Origin: a virus | Virus record (IMG/VR): IMGVR_UViG_3300030117_007612 | Coordinates: 62,001 to 126,000 of that record | DNA length: 64,000 nt | Reading direction: 5' to 3' (one strand) | Shown here: positions 46,210-54,992 of the stretch, piece after piece | Position numbering within the stretch: position 1 is the stretch's first letter | Layout: each line of letters starts with the position of its first letter | The notes under the pieces: generated by a model | Database searches by the model: none | Seen by the model: the letters and a program-made list of their open reading frames with translations, nothing else | Told to the model about the DNA's origin: nothing | Program-made: the position numbers and the translations under genes

Positions 46210-46659
46210 ATGAAACTTACAAAAGAAATACTTAGAGAGATCATTAAGGAAGAAATAGAGAATGCCCGCGATGTGTCAGAGGGCCCTATTGGCTCCGTTG
46301 CCCCTATGTCCACTACAGGCCAACGACGCCCACGTGGCACTGCTCCAAGTCGACCAGTAGAGGAGCCGGATGCTGCAGTGGGTGGGGAAACGACCATGGA
46401 AATTGGAGCTGTCGAAAACATTAAATCGAGACTGGATCAATATATCGCCCAGCCCGGAAACCAAATGAAAGGAAGATTCAACGGTTTGCTCAATTTTCTT
46501 GATGCATATTTGGCCTCTCAAGGTTTGGGCGTTAAAGGCGATTATAGAAAAGAGCGCGGTACCGATACACAACGTAGAACTAAATCAAGACAGGTTGTGC
46601 AAAGAGGCAAAGGCTCTGCTGCTGGCATTGGATTAAAAGAAGGAGAATCCGAAGAATGA
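46210..46659 (+). CDS. Small protein with N-terminal LREIIKEEI helix, 149 aa
   Basis: Three bases separate it from the previous stop, and its stop overlaps the ATG of the Cys-rich microprotein (ATGA at 46656). Residues 1-18 (MKLTKEILREIIKEEIEN) carry the motif found in several neighbours. A Pro/Arg/Gly-rich linker follows (about 25-65), then a helical domain (EIGAVENIKSRLDQYI... NGLLNFLDAYLASQGL) and a basic tail ending EGESEE. It may be a packaged or scaffold-type head protein whose N-terminal helix targets the prohead; this is inferred from the shared motif. Confidence 0.68.
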   Translation: MKLTKEILREIIKEEIENARDVSEGPIGSVAPMSTTGQRRPRGTAPSRPVEEPDAAVGGETTMEIGAVENIKSRLDQYIAQPGNQMKGRFNGLLNFLDAYLASQGLGVKGDYRKERGTDTQRRTKSRQVVQRGKGSAAGIGLKEGESEE

Positions 46660-46754
46660 AAAACGTACTACACAGATTAGCAAACTTATTTAATAGCGAA
46701 CACTGCTGCTGCTGCTGCGGCTGCTGTAGTTGCGCCGGAGCATGTTGCAAATGA
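46656..46754 (+). CDS. Cysteine-cluster microprotein, 32 aa
   Basis: The ATG at 46656 lies in an ATGA overlap with the previous gene, and AGGAG (46641-46645) precedes it by 10 bases. The stop at 46752-46754 overlaps the next ATG (46751). The product begins MKNVLHRLANLFNSEH, an amphipathic helix-like segment, and then reads CCCCCGCCSCAGACCK: ten Cys in the last 16 residues. The density is that of metallothionein-like metal binders or disulfide-rich peptides. Part of the coding DNA is a CTG/TGC trinucleotide run (46703-46728), which could arise by slippage. Both overlaps and the ribosome binding site support a real gene, but it was not confirmed by homology. Confidence 0.7.
   Translation: MKNVLHRLANLFNSEHCCCCCGCCSCAGACCK
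46737..46740 (+). promoter_or_regulatory. Ribosome binding site deciding the 46751 start
   Basis: GGAG lies 10 bases before ATG 46751, inside the Cys-cluster coding sequence. It favours that ATG over the in-frame TTG at 46730. Confidence 0.5.
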
Positions 46755-46981
46755 AAATCACAAAAGAACAATTGCGTAAGATTATTATGGAGGAGATATC
46801 CTCTGAAGGTGTTGTTGACATGGGCGGCGAGCCAGTTGTCACTGGCCCAGAAGGTGATGCATCCGGAGAGGCCCAAGCCGGCGCTCGCCTTAAAGATGTT
46901 ATTTTATATCTCGAAGGTAATGAAAGAGACGACTTGGCCGAACCACTTCGCAAGATTCAAGAAATGCTAGAGATGCTATAA
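46751..46981 (+). CDS. Small protein with N-terminal LRKIIMEEI helix, 76 aa
   Basis: ATG 46751 overlaps the stop of the Cys-cluster gene and is preferred to TTG 46730 because of GGAG at 46737-46740 and because MKITKEQLRKIIMEEI then begins the protein like its neighbours. A Gly-rich middle (DMGGEPVVTGPEGDASGEAQAG) links it to a helical C-terminal segment (ARLKDVILYLEGNERDDLAEPLRKIQEMLEML). Both segments look helical. No enzyme motif is present. It is a candidate member of the head-associated small-protein family. Confidence 0.7.
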   Translation: MKITKEQLRKIIMEEISSEGVVDMGGEPVVTGPEGDASGEAQAGARLKDVILYLEGNERDDLAEPLRKIQEMLEML

Positions 46982-47009
46982 TTATCGGCAGCAGGATAGG
47001 AGACTCACA

Positions 47010-47438
47010 ATGAAGATTACTGAATCGGAAATCATAAAATATATTAAAGAAGAGATGGAGTCTGATTCGGCTTTAGCTGATGCAATTGTAAAACTGTCCA
47101 ATAAGATAGACAACCTAGACGTGAGCATTGACTATCTGGCATCGGCTCTTACTGGCGAAGATGTTTTAGATATTGGCCTCGCGCAAAAAGCTTTTGGCAG
47201 ATTCAGAGCCGCCCCAACTGTAAGTGTTGGCCGTTCTGACATGTCAGAGGGCCTCGTTACAGAAGATGTCTACGACGAGGCGAAGCAAATTGCTAAAGAT
47301 CCCAAACAGATAGATCATCTCTTCCAGCTTCTACAGGCCGTCGTTAGCGTAGCTGCTGATATGAATATGATGGGTATGCGGCTAATGAAATTAGGAGATC
47401 TTCACAAACATGCGACAGAAAAATTCAAAAACAATTAG
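47010..47438 (+). CDS. Small protein with N-terminal IIKYIKEEM helix, 142 aa
   Basis: AGGAG lies 11 bases before the ATG. Residues 1-16 (MKITESEIIKYIKEEM) carry the shared motif. The remainder is mostly helical (residues 20-45 and 85-135), with a short Gly/Pro-rich stretch. No homologue is recognised. The gene overlaps the next by 29 bases. Its position just upstream of the large terminase makes a small-terminase-like role conceivable, but no helix-turn-helix DNA-binding motif is obvious. Confidence 0.65.
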   Translation: MKITESEIIKYIKEEMESDSALADAIVKLSNKIDNLDVSIDYLASALTGEDVLDIGLAQKAFGRFRAAPTVSVGRSDMSEGLVTEDVYDEAKQIAKDPKQIDHLFQLLQAVVSVAADMNMMGMRLMKLGDLHKHATEKFKNN

Positions 47439-47685
47439 TAAGTTACAACTTAGGCAGATTGTCAAAGAAGAACTTAGGGCCGTTTTGAACGAAGGGCATT
47501 ATCATGACATGGGCGGCGAAGACGAAATGTACGATGCTTTGGATCCACATGGCATTGCAAAGATGTCAGATGCACAATTAGTAGATGCTGCCTACCGTGA
47601 TGGAATTGAAGAAATTCTAGTTTTAGACAACGAAGGCGATCTTGTAAATCGTGAAGAAGTCATAATGGCACTGAAAAATGTATGA
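47410..47685 (+). CDS. Small protein with N-terminal LRQIVKEEL helix, 91 aa
   Basis: The ATG at 47410 lies 29 bases inside the previous gene; no other start is available that keeps the motif. Residues 8-24 (TISKLQLRQIVKEELRA) carry the shared helix and end in VLNE-G, which fits the L-x-E/G cleavage rule of T4-type prohead proteases. The C-terminal 60 residues are acidic (GGEDEMYDALD..., ILVLDNEGDLVNREEV). The stop overlaps the terminase ATG. Its function is unknown. A small-terminase role is possible by position only. Confidence 0.65.
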   Translation: MRQKNSKTISKLQLRQIVKEELRAVLNEGHYHDMGGEDEMYDALDPHGIAKMSDAQLVDAAYRDGIEEILVLDNEGDLVNREEVIMALKNV

Positions 47686-49265
47686 GCTTTCAATTAACCA
47701 AAAAAGATATGATGAAAGAGATCCTAAAGTGCGGCAAGGATCCGACATACTTTCTTAATACATATGCAAGAATTTCACACCCCCTGCACGGCACTATACC
47801 TTTCAGAACATACGATTTTCAACAAGAATTACTAGACGATTTTAATGATTATCGTTTTAATGTGATATTAAAAGCCCGCCAGTTAGGTATTTCGACCATA
47901 ACTGCGGGCTATGTTGTTTGGCTGATGTTGTTTCATCGCGATAAAAACGTTTTGGTTATGGCAACCAAGTTTGGTACCGCCGCAAACCTCGTTAAAAAAG
48001 TCAAAAGCATAATGAAAAACCTGCCTGACTTTATAAAAATTGCAGAAATTTCTGTTGACAACCGTACATCATTCGAATTATCAAATGGATCTTTTATTAA
48101 AGCTTCCTCAACTTCTGGTGATGCTGGTCGTTCTGAATCACTCTCCCTGCTTGTGCTTGATGAGGCTGCTCACATTGAGGGACTAGAAGAGTTGTGGACC
48201 GGTCTATATCCCACGCTGTCAACGGGTGGTAGGTGTATTGCACTATCAACCCCAAATGGTGTTGGAAATTGGTTTCACAAAACATACATGGAAGCTGACT
48301 CTGGGGCAAACAATTTTCACCCCACGAACTTACCATGGGATGTGCATCCAGATCGCGATCAGCAATGGTTTGAAAAAGAGACAGCAAATATGTCTAGACG
48401 ACAAATTGCTCAAGAGCTAGAGTGTAATTTTAATACTTCTGGCGAAACTGTAATTGATCCGGAAGATTTGGAAAAGCTAGCAAAAAACGTGAGAGAGCCA
48501 AAATACAAAACAGCATTTGATAGAAATTTTTGGATTTGGGAAGAGCACGATCCATCGTGCAATTATCTCATGGTTGCTGATGTTGCAAGAGGCGATGGGA
48601 CCGACTATTCTGTATTTCACATTATCAAGCTTGAAACTTTAGAGATCATAGGGGAATACCAAGGGAAACCCACACCAGACTTATTTGGCAATATGATTAA
48701 TCAAATAGGTAGAGAGTTTGGAGATTGTTTGGTTGTTGTTGAAAACAACAGTATCGGATACGCTGTATTGGAAAAATTGGTTGAGTTTGGATATCCGAAT
48801 GTTTACTATTCAGTTAAGTCAACACATGAATATATCGATCAATATCAAGCCGAAAGCCAAACAAATGCGGTGATGGGCTTTTCAACTACTTCAAAGACGC
48901 GTCCTTTAATAGTTGCCAAACTTGAAGAATTCATAAGAAATGAACTAATTACTGTGAATTCTGGTCGTTTAATAAACGAAATGAGGACTTTTATTTGGCA
49001 GTACGGAAAACCACAGGCCATGAGAGGGTACAACGATGACTTGGTTATGTCGTTGGCAATTGCATGTTGGATTAGGGACACCGCACTCCAAGTTAACCAA
49101 AGAAGCATGGATTATCAAAGGGCTTTTTTAAGCTCTATAGTCTACACAAAAACGAGTTTTGATACTACAATTAAGGGAATGGACAAAAACAAAAGCACAA
49201 AAATGACCGATAGAATAGCTGAACAAAAAGAAAGCTATGATCATTTAATGTGGCTAATAAAGTGA
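47682..49265 (+). CDS. 17: Large terminase subunit, gp17-like
   Basis: 527 aa, somewhat shorter than T4 gp17 (610). ATPase motifs: a Walker A-like KARQLGIST (64-72), Walker B LLVLDEAAHI (156-165) with the catalytic Glu at 161, and the STP coupling motif at 189-191. The nuclease domain has D300 in VADVARGDGTDYS, E354 in VVVENNS, and a C-terminal Asp pair in GYNDDLVM (about 454-461). The protein powers DNA translocation into the prohead and cuts concatemers. The start overlaps the previous stop. The portal gene follows immediately. No small subunit was recognised with confidence. Confidence 0.96.
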   Translation: MSFQLTKKDMMKEILKCGKDPTYFLNTYARISHPLHGTIPFRTYDFQQELLDDFNDYRFNVILKARQLGISTITAGYVVWLMLFHRDKNVLVMATKFGTAANLVKKVKSIMKNLPDFIKIAEISVDNRTSFELSNGSFIKASSTSGDAGRSESLSLLVLDEAAHIEGLEELWTGLYPTLSTGGRCIALSTPNGVGNWFHKTYMEADSGANNFHPTNLPWDVHPDRDQQWFEKETANMSRRQIAQELECNFNTSGETVIDPEDLEKLAKNVREPKYKTAFDRNFWIWEEHDPSCNYLMVADVARGDGTDYSVFHIIKLETLEIIGEYQGKPTPDLFGNMINQIGREFGDCLVVVENNSIGYAVLEKLVEFGYPNVYYSVKSTHEYIDQYQAESQTNAVMGFSTTSKTRPLIVAKLEEFIRNELITVNSGRLINEMRTFIWQYGKPQAMRGYNDDLVMSLAIACWIRDTALQVNQRSMDYQRAFLSSIVYTKTSFDTTIKGMDKNKSTKMTDRIAEQKESYDHLMWLIK

Positions 49266-49274
49266 GTTTAAAAT

Positions 49275-51236
49275 ATGGCAATTAATCCTAAAAATCCAAG
49301 AAATCCGCAATCTCAATTATTCAAGAGTTTGACAAGATTGTTTTCCGGACCAATCATTAACTATCGTAGTCAGACCGGTCGAAAGATCAGAAGACAACAC
49401 TTGGATAAATATTCGTCAAGGTTCCGTTCAGCCAGTGGGCAACAGTTTAAACGGAGTACCTACAATCCACTAGACGTCGTTGCTGTTAATGCAATTGCAA
49501 ATCAAAGAAGAAGCGAAAGATATATTGACTTCGATCAAATGGAATACATGCCAGAGATTGCCTCGTCCTTAGACATATACGCAGATGAGATGACAACACA
49601 TTCAAGTCTCCAGCCAATGTTAAAAATACACTGCACCAACGAAGAAATCAAAGCAGTGCTTGATGTTCTGTATCACAACATAATGAACATTAATTACAAT
49701 TTATTTGGATGGTGCCGAACGATGTCTAAATACGGCGACTTCTTTTTGTATTTAGATATCGACGAAAAATATGGAGTTAAGTCAACCATAGCCCTGCCCT
49801 CTCAGGAGGTCGAAAGGCTTGAGGGATTAGACGCAACAAACCCAAATTATATTCAATATCAGTGGAATAATGCCGGAATGACGTTTGAGAATTGGCAGAT
49901 ATCTCACTTTAGAATCTTAGGAAACGATAAGTATGCGCCATACGGTACATCAATTTTAGAGCCGGCCCGAAGGATTTGGCGCCAACTTACTTTAATGGAA
50001 GACGCAATGATGGCATATCGTGTCATTCGCTCACCAGAGAGAAGGGTCTTCAAGATCGATGTTGGTTCAATTCCACCACAAGATGTCGAACAGTATATGC
50101 AAAAAATTGTAACACAGATGAAGCGCCACCAAGTTGTTGATCCTGACACCGGGCGCGTTGACCTTAGATATAATCCATTAAGTATTGAGGAGGATTACTT
50201 TATTCCTGTTCGTGCAAATTCCTCATCTGATATAACAACGCTCCCGGGCGGCTCGAACGCAACAGAGATTGACGATATTAAATATTTAAGAGATAAGCTG
50301 TTTTCTGCATTAAAGGTGCCACAATCTTATTTGTCACGCGGCGAAGGCGCCGATGAAGACAAAACGACATTAGCACAAAAAGATATCAGATTCGCAAGAA
50401 CCATTCAAAGATTACAGCGCGTTGTAGTATCTGAGTTAGAAAAGATTGGAATCATTCACTTATACACATTAGGTTTTAGAGGAGACGATCTTCTCAGTTT
50501 CAAGTTGGCATTAAACAATCCATCAAAAATCGCAGAACTGCAGGAACTTGAACACTGGAGATCTAAATTTGATACGGCCGCTGCAGCAAATGAGGGTTAT
50601 TTTTCGAGACGATGGGTTGCTGAAAAACTATTCAATATGTCCGAAGAAGAATTCCTTCGCAATCAAAGAGAGTTGTTTTATGATCGCAAGCAGGATTCTG
50701 CGTTGCAAGCGATTGCCGAAGCAGGCGCCCTCGGCGCCGAAGGCGGCGGATTGGGTGGCGATTTGGGTGGTGACCTAGGAGGCCTCGAAGCCGCCGAGGG
50801 ACCCGAAGCAGATCTAGAAACCGCACCGCCCCCCGCCGATGAGGTACCCCCGGGTGACGAATCAATGCTTCTCACTTCCCCAGAGGGCCCACCCCCGGGC
50901 CATAGAGATTCGCCTACAATTTATAAATCACCAGACGGCCATGGCACCAGCAAATATCATAGAGTAAAAGTCGACCAACGTCGTCTTGGGGCTTTAAGAA
51001 GAAACATGGCTAGGGCTGCCTCTCCGGAGGTAAATACCTATAGAAAGAACAATCTAGGCGCGCCAGAATTAAGAACCCATGCTCGCGGAAGTATTTACGA
51101 GCAACAAGGCCCTATTTATAATGACAATGAAAATCGTCTGTTCGAAATCAATCACGAAGTTAGGGGCTTAATTAAGTCGCTTGAAGAAAAAGAAAACATA
51201 GTGGAGTTAAAAAAGGATGAAACCAAAGCACAATAA
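49275..51236 (+). CDS. 20: Portal vertex protein, gp20-like
   Basis: 653 aa; T4 gp20 is 524, and the extra length is mainly a C-terminal low-complexity region. Family hallmarks are DAMMAYRVIRSPERRVFKI (residues 247-265) with IDVGSIP, then EDYFIPVR, then GSNATEIDDIKYLRDKLFSA (about 327-346) and LKVPQSYLSRGEG. It would form the dodecameric ring through which DNA enters and to which terminase and the neck attach. Residues about 485-560 are Gly/Glu/Pro-rich (GGLGGDLGGDLGGLEAAEG). It overlaps the next gene by 20 bases. The assignment is confident. Confidence 0.95.
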   Translation: MAINPKNPRNPQSQLFKSLTRLFSGPIINYRSQTGRKIRRQHLDKYSSRFRSASGQQFKRSTYNPLDVVAVNAIANQRRSERYIDFDQMEYMPEIASSLDIYADEMTTHSSLQPMLKIHCTNEEIKAVLDVLYHNIMNINYNLFGWCRTMSKYGDFFLYLDIDEKYGVKSTIALPSQEVERLEGLDATNPNYIQYQWNNAGMTFENWQISHFRILGNDKYAPYGTSILEPARRIWRQLTLMEDAMMAYRVIRSPERRVFKIDVGSIPPQDVEQYMQKIVTQMKRHQVVDPDTGRVDLRYNPLSIEEDYFIPVRANSSSDITTLPGGSNATEIDDIKYLRDKLFSALKVPQSYLSRGEGADEDKTTLAQKDIRFARTIQRLQRVVVSELEKIGIIHLYTLGFRGDDLLSFKLALNNPSKIAELQELEHWRSKFDTAAAANEGYFSRRWVAEKLFNMSEEEFLRNQRELFYDRKQDSALQAIAEAGALGAEGGGLGGDLGGDLGGLEAAEGPEADLETAPPPADEVPPGDESMLLTSPEGPPPGHRDSPTIYKSPDGHGTSKYHRVKVDQRRLGALRRNMARAASPEVNTYRKNNLGAPELRTHARGSIYEQQGPIYNDNENRLFEINHEVRGLIKSLEEKENIVELKKDETKAQ

Positions 51237-52038
51237 AAAAAGAAATACTGCTTTTATATACGAATCTTTAATTAAAGAAATTACTAAAAGTATTATTGAA
51301 AAAAATGATAAAAAGAAAATCAAAACACTGAAGATAGTGAAGAAATATTTTTCAACTGGGTGTATTTTGAGAGAGGAGCTGGAACTTTACAAGAGTCTTT
51401 ATGAAAACTGTGCTTTGGAGAAAGACGAATGCGAAAAAGTTCTCAAAGAAGCTAAACTGCAACATAGATTCCTAAACCCACAGGTAGTGTTTAAGCAGCA
51501 GACAAAACTAATCAACGAGATTAACAAAGAATTAAGCTCGGATGTTTATAACAATTTTATTCCAAACTACAAAACCTTGGCATCCATATCTCAGATATTT
51601 AGTGGAAAACTAAACCCCAAGTCATCGATATTGTTGGAAAAAGAAATAGTTCAATATATGTGTGATACTTCCACTATTGATGAAAAAAATCTCAAACCAA
51701 TTGACAACCTTGTATTAAAGTCGTTTATTGGCAAATTCAATGAAAAGTATTCAAATGATTTATTAAGCGAGCAAAAATTGCTTTTAAGTCATTATATATC
51801 TTCTTTCTCGGATAACGGTGTTCAATTAAAAATGTTTTTGAATGAGGAATTGAGCAGATTAAAAACTGAATTAAAGAAATCACTATCTTTGGATGAGATT
51901 TCAAGCGATTCCATAATGTGTGAAAAAATAAACACCCTAATGGAAAAACTCAATTCTTATTCTAAAGTTGCAATAGATGAGAAAATGCTACGACAGATTT
52001 TAAAAACCCAAAATTTAGTTAAGGGAATTTATGAATAA
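51217..52038 (+). CDS. Helical hypothetical protein downstream of portal, 273 aa
   Basis: A mostly helical, Lys/Glu-rich protein (N-terminus MKPKHNKKRNTAFIYESLIKEITKSIIEK) with coiled-coil-like stretches (LSRLKTELKKSLSLDEIS) and three Cys. It begins inside the portal gene and ends with the TAATG overlap to the next gene, so the three are probably co-translated. No enzyme motif was seen. Position and composition suggest a head-assembly or portal-associated factor, such as a scaffold or chaperone, but this is only contextual. Confidence 0.68.
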   Translation: MKPKHNKKRNTAFIYESLIKEITKSIIEKNDKKKIKTLKIVKKYFSTGCILREELELYKSLYENCALEKDECEKVLKEAKLQHRFLNPQVVFKQQTKLINEINKELSSDVYNNFIPNYKTLASISQIFSGKLNPKSSILLEKEIVQYMCDTSTIDEKNLKPIDNLVLKSFIGKFNEKYSNDLLSEQKLLLSHYISSFSDNGVQLKMFLNEELSRLKTELKKSLSLDEISSDSIMCEKINTLMEKLNSYSKVAIDEKMLRQILKTQNLVKGIYE

Positions 52039-52586
52039 TGTCTGTTAGCGTATCCATTGGAAAAGAACTTAATAAGCCAAAACAAAATCTCATAAGGCTT
52101 GAATTAAATATTCGTAAAGCCCTCAATGGCGATCTTATGATTTTCGATCATGGTGATATTGATATTGTTTTAAGTCCTGATGGCAATAAAATTGTAACGT
52201 TCGCGAAGGAGAACATGTCCGATACGGTATACGGCGCCCAAAATAGATTGTTTACTTTCCTTAGAAAAAAAGGAGTGATTGTTCCTGAGTCAGTTCAAGC
52301 AGGCAATGTGTATGGCTCAATGGAAGCAGTCATATTAGAATCAGTTGATGAAAACTTAAGCTCATCAAAGATTGCATTGTTAAATATTTCAAAATTTATT
52401 GATGATGAGCGGCCTTACTTTGAATTCGTCGATAGTATTGTTGATGAGTTTGAAGATGACATGACGGATCCGGAAAATATCGATAGCACTGATTTGGGAG
52501 ATGTTGAGCACTCTGTTGAAAAGGGCTCTATTAGGAAGGGATATGTGAGAGATCCATATTCTTTAAGTTATTTATACACAATTTAA
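52038..52586 (+). CDS. Hypothetical protein, 182 aa
   Basis: It starts at a TAATG overlap. The first 120 residues look like an alpha/beta domain (LIRLELNIRKALNGDLMIFDHGDIDIVLSPDGNKIVTFA), and an acidic segment follows (DEFEDDMTDPENIDSTDLGD). No family was recognised. It is the last gene before the leader carrying a CTAWTTA-type element. Confidence 0.65.
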   Translation: MSVSVSIGKELNKPKQNLIRLELNIRKALNGDLMIFDHGDIDIVLSPDGNKIVTFAKENMSDTVYGAQNRLFTFLRKKGVIVPESVQAGNVYGSMEAVILESVDENLSSSKIALLNISKFIDDERPYFEFVDSIVDEFEDDMTDPENIDSTDLGDVEHSVEKGSIRKGYVRDPYSLSYLYTI

Positions 52587-52587
52587 A

Positions 52588-52594
52588 CTATTTA
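52588..52594 (+). promoter_or_regulatory. CTAWTTA leader element, copy 5 (CTATTTA)
   Basis: AACTATTTAT (52586-52595) ends 27 bases before the ATG at 52623 and recurs identically at 58371-58380. The complementary strand reads TATAAATA-like, as in the T4 late promoter, but no gene lies in that direction. Confidence 0.35.
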
Positions 52595-52622
52595 TAAGAG
52601 AAAGGTTTTAGGAGATTAAAAA

Positions 52623-53024
52623 ATGCCAGCAAATTCATGGAGATATCCACCCGGCTTAAACAACGTTGGATCATACCAAGTATCGGGTATGCCATATATC
52701 ACAGGCTCGGCTTCATTGACTTCGGGTAGTGAACACAAGATATCGTTCCCGAAAGTAACACGTGCTGTGACGGTGATGAACCACTCAAGTAACACTCTAA
52801 GGTTTTCGTTTGCCCCTACGGGGTCTAACGGAGATAGGGTTCAAACAGGGTTTCATTATATTGAACTAGATAGTGATGAAGATTCATTTAAATTGAATGT
52901 TAAATGTAAGGAGATTTATGTATCTTCTACAGCGGGCACAGTTGAGTATCGTGTTATTGCGGAATTGACCAATATTGATACCAATTCCATGGGTCCAATA
53001 TCCGGCTCTGGACTCACTGATTAA
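52623..53024 (+). CDS. Small beta-rich structural protein, 133 aa
   Basis: AGGAG precedes the ATG. The sequence is beta-rich with alternating hydrophobic residues (AVTVMNHSSNTLRFSF, YIELDSDEDSFKLNVK, GTVEYRVIAELTN) and Gly/Ser turns, like a small beta-sandwich. It is followed by two genes for fibre-like proteins. Possible roles are a head decoration protein, a fibre attachment subunit or a neck component; the sequence does not distinguish them. Confidence 0.65.
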   Translation: MPANSWRYPPGLNNVGSYQVSGMPYITGSASLTSGSEHKISFPKVTRAVTVMNHSSNTLRFSFAPTGSNGDRVQTGFHYIELDSDEDSFKLNVKCKEIYVSSTAGTVEYRVIAELTNIDTNSMGPISGSGLTD

Positions 53025-53038
53025 GAAGGGCAATAACA

Positions 53039-54976
53039 ATGGGGTTCAAACCGGGAAAGGGCGAAATTGCTGAAACTTTTAAAATCAGCGATGGAAGCAT
53101 AAAAGTAAAAGAGCAAGCAAATGCTGAAGCAGATGAAGCTGCTTACGGACAACTTTGGGTTAAATCAAATACTCCGTGCGATTTGTTTTTCACTGACGAC
53201 AGTGGCCAAGATATTCGATTAACTAACGACGGTGCTTTAGCTAGCTCTGGTGGCACGCTATCTGGCCTAGGCAGTACTGACAATGCCGTGCTGCGTGCAA
53301 ATGGCACCGGTGGCGAAACAGCCCAAGGGTCTGCAGCAACGATTACCGATGCCGGCGTTGTGTCTGGCAGCTCATATACGGGCTTTGCAACCCGCACAGA
53401 AAAAGTTGAGGTTACATCAGTCTCTGCATCCAGTGCTCAAGCAGCAACACTTTCTGGATCAGCAGCAACACTTGATAATTTAACCCTTGGAAACACCGCT
53501 GTTACATCAGATGCCGGCGAATTAAACCTACTTGACGGCAGCAGTGCCGGCTCGATTGCAAACAGTAAAGCTGTTGTTTATAGCTCAGTTGGAATTGTAA
53601 CAGGAAGCTCTCACAAAGCTTTCTCTGCAATTGCTACAGAAGGGGAATTTGCAACATCAGTTTCCTCCTCTCTGCATTTAGGCTCTATGATTTCCGCAAG
53701 CTTAACTGTTAGCGGCGGCCAACATCAAGGGTTTAGAGGTGACTTCGCGTTACTGTCTGGGTCTTCTGTCACAGTCGATAACGTCACGATTAAGAACACC
53801 GGCAGAGTAACCGGCAGCTTTATTGATTATAATTACGCTTTCGAACCCGACGCAGTAATCACTGCGCTTGAAATTGACGTTGACAAGGTAACCGCCACTA
53901 CGTCAAGTAATTTAATAACAGGGATTAAGGTTGATCTCGACAACACAACGGCCACTAACGGTACGAACACGATGATTGGCGGAAGCTTTACTCCAACATT
54001 AACGCACGCAGCGGATGCCGGAATATCGATTGTAAAAGGTGTTGAGATTGTGGCAACTGCCGGCGGCAATGGCCAAGGCACAGCCAGAGGCATCGAGATT
54101 AAATCTTCTGGTGGAGACTATAATCAAGGAATTTATATGAACGTTGCTAACGGTGGCGTAGACCTGAAGTGTGTAAGCTCTGCGGACGCTGGTGACTTCT
54201 TTACAATCTCTTGCGGTACCAATGGTGAAACAACACTTAAAACTAATGACGACGATGATGGAAATGCCAATTTTATTTGTGAAGCCGATGGCAATTTTAA
54301 AATTGACGCTAAAAATATCATTAAACTTGATTCTGAAATTGGCGACATACACTTTTTAGATAATGGCACTACTATGCTCGCCATTGATCTTGACAGCACC
54401 TCTGGATCAATCGGCGCCGACTTAATTTTCAAAGTCGAAGATGATGCCAAGAACTTAGTATTCCAGCAGAACAATGGTTCTGAGGTCGCAAGAATTCAAC
54501 ACACTGGTTCACTGGGATCAAACTGGAGAAGTGTAGAGCCGGGCCTCAACCACAAAAGGCAGGTGTTGGAAGTTTTGGCCGACGGCGCATCAGTAACGGC
54601 CACTCTCGCAGCATCGAATAGCGGGTGCATTGTGCTAGCAATACCCGTTAATGATGATATTGTAATTGTTTTACCCGCGGGTACCCCGGGCCTGTTCTAT
54701 GATATTTGGCTGGGTGAAGACGTTCCAAGTGGCAAAACTGTTAAAATTCGAACAAACGGAACAGACAACAATGATAGCATATATGGCTACTTTACTGTGC
54801 CCGCCGGCGGCAGTGGTGACGAAGTGACTTTTGACTTTACTGGCGACGTCTTAACCCTACAGGCAAACACAGCCAAGGGTGCGTGGGTTAAAGTAACCAA
54901 CGTTGTCGGCGGATCAAATGAAATTTGGCATGCTGAAGTCATCTCACAAACTGTTGCTCTGGTTGACAACTCATAG
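53039..54976 (+). CDS. Tail-fibre-type protein, 645 aa
   Basis: The N-terminus (about residues 30-75: YGQLWVKSNTPCDLFFTDDSGQDIRLTN) is a pattern used as the attachment region in many marine phage fibres. The long middle is Ser/Thr/Gly/Ala/Asp-rich with a beta-helix-like repetition. Residues about 295-400 closely match residues about 300-410 of the protein at 58414, through the segments TPTLTHAA-AG, GGGNG and SSAD--D-F-I. The C-terminal domain (residues 500-645) is different and compact and may bind receptors. The protein probably forms a trimeric fibre or adhesin on the virion. Confidence 0.8.
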   Translation: MGFKPGKGEIAETFKISDGSIKVKEQANAEADEAAYGQLWVKSNTPCDLFFTDDSGQDIRLTNDGALASSGGTLSGLGSTDNAVLRANGTGGETAQGSAATITDAGVVSGSSYTGFATRTEKVEVTSVSASSAQAATLSGSAATLDNLTLGNTAVTSDAGELNLLDGSSAGSIANSKAVVYSSVGIVTGSSHKAFSAIATEGEFATSVSSSLHLGSMISASLTVSGGQHQGFRGDFALLSGSSVTVDNVTIKNTGRVTGSFIDYNYAFEPDAVITALEIDVDKVTATTSSNLITGIKVDLDNTTATNGTNTMIGGSFTPTLTHAADAGISIVKGVEIVATAGGNGQGTARGIEIKSSGGDYNQGIYMNVANGGVDLKCVSSADAGDFFTISCGTNGETTLKTNDDDDGNANFICEADGNFKIDAKNIIKLDSEIGDIHFLDNGTTMLAIDLDSTSGSIGADLIFKVEDDAKNLVFQQNNGSEVARIQHTGSLGSNWRSVEPGLNHKRQVLEVLADGASVTATLAASNSGCIVLAIPVNDDIVIVLPAGTPGLFYDIWLGEDVPSGKTVKIRTNGTDNNDSIYGYFTVPAGGSGDEVTFDFTGDVLTLQANTAKGAWVKVTNVVGGSNEIWHAEVISQTVALVDNS

Positions 54977-54992
54977 AGGATATAAGTAGGCG

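Noticed and set aside
46703-46728. CTG/TGC run taken as a non-coding microsatellite
   Set aside because: It is in frame in the Cys-cluster ORF, which has its own ribosome binding site and overlaps both neighbours, so coding is more likely. Slippage is still possible.
47010-47685. Small terminase subunit among the genes before gp17
   Set aside because: Position fits but neither product shows a helix-turn-helix or oligomerisation pattern typical of gp16-like proteins.
52586-52595. T4 late promoter TATAAATA on the - strand
   Set aside because: The complement reads TATAAATA-like, but no gene lies downstream in that direction; I treat the site as a + strand element instead.
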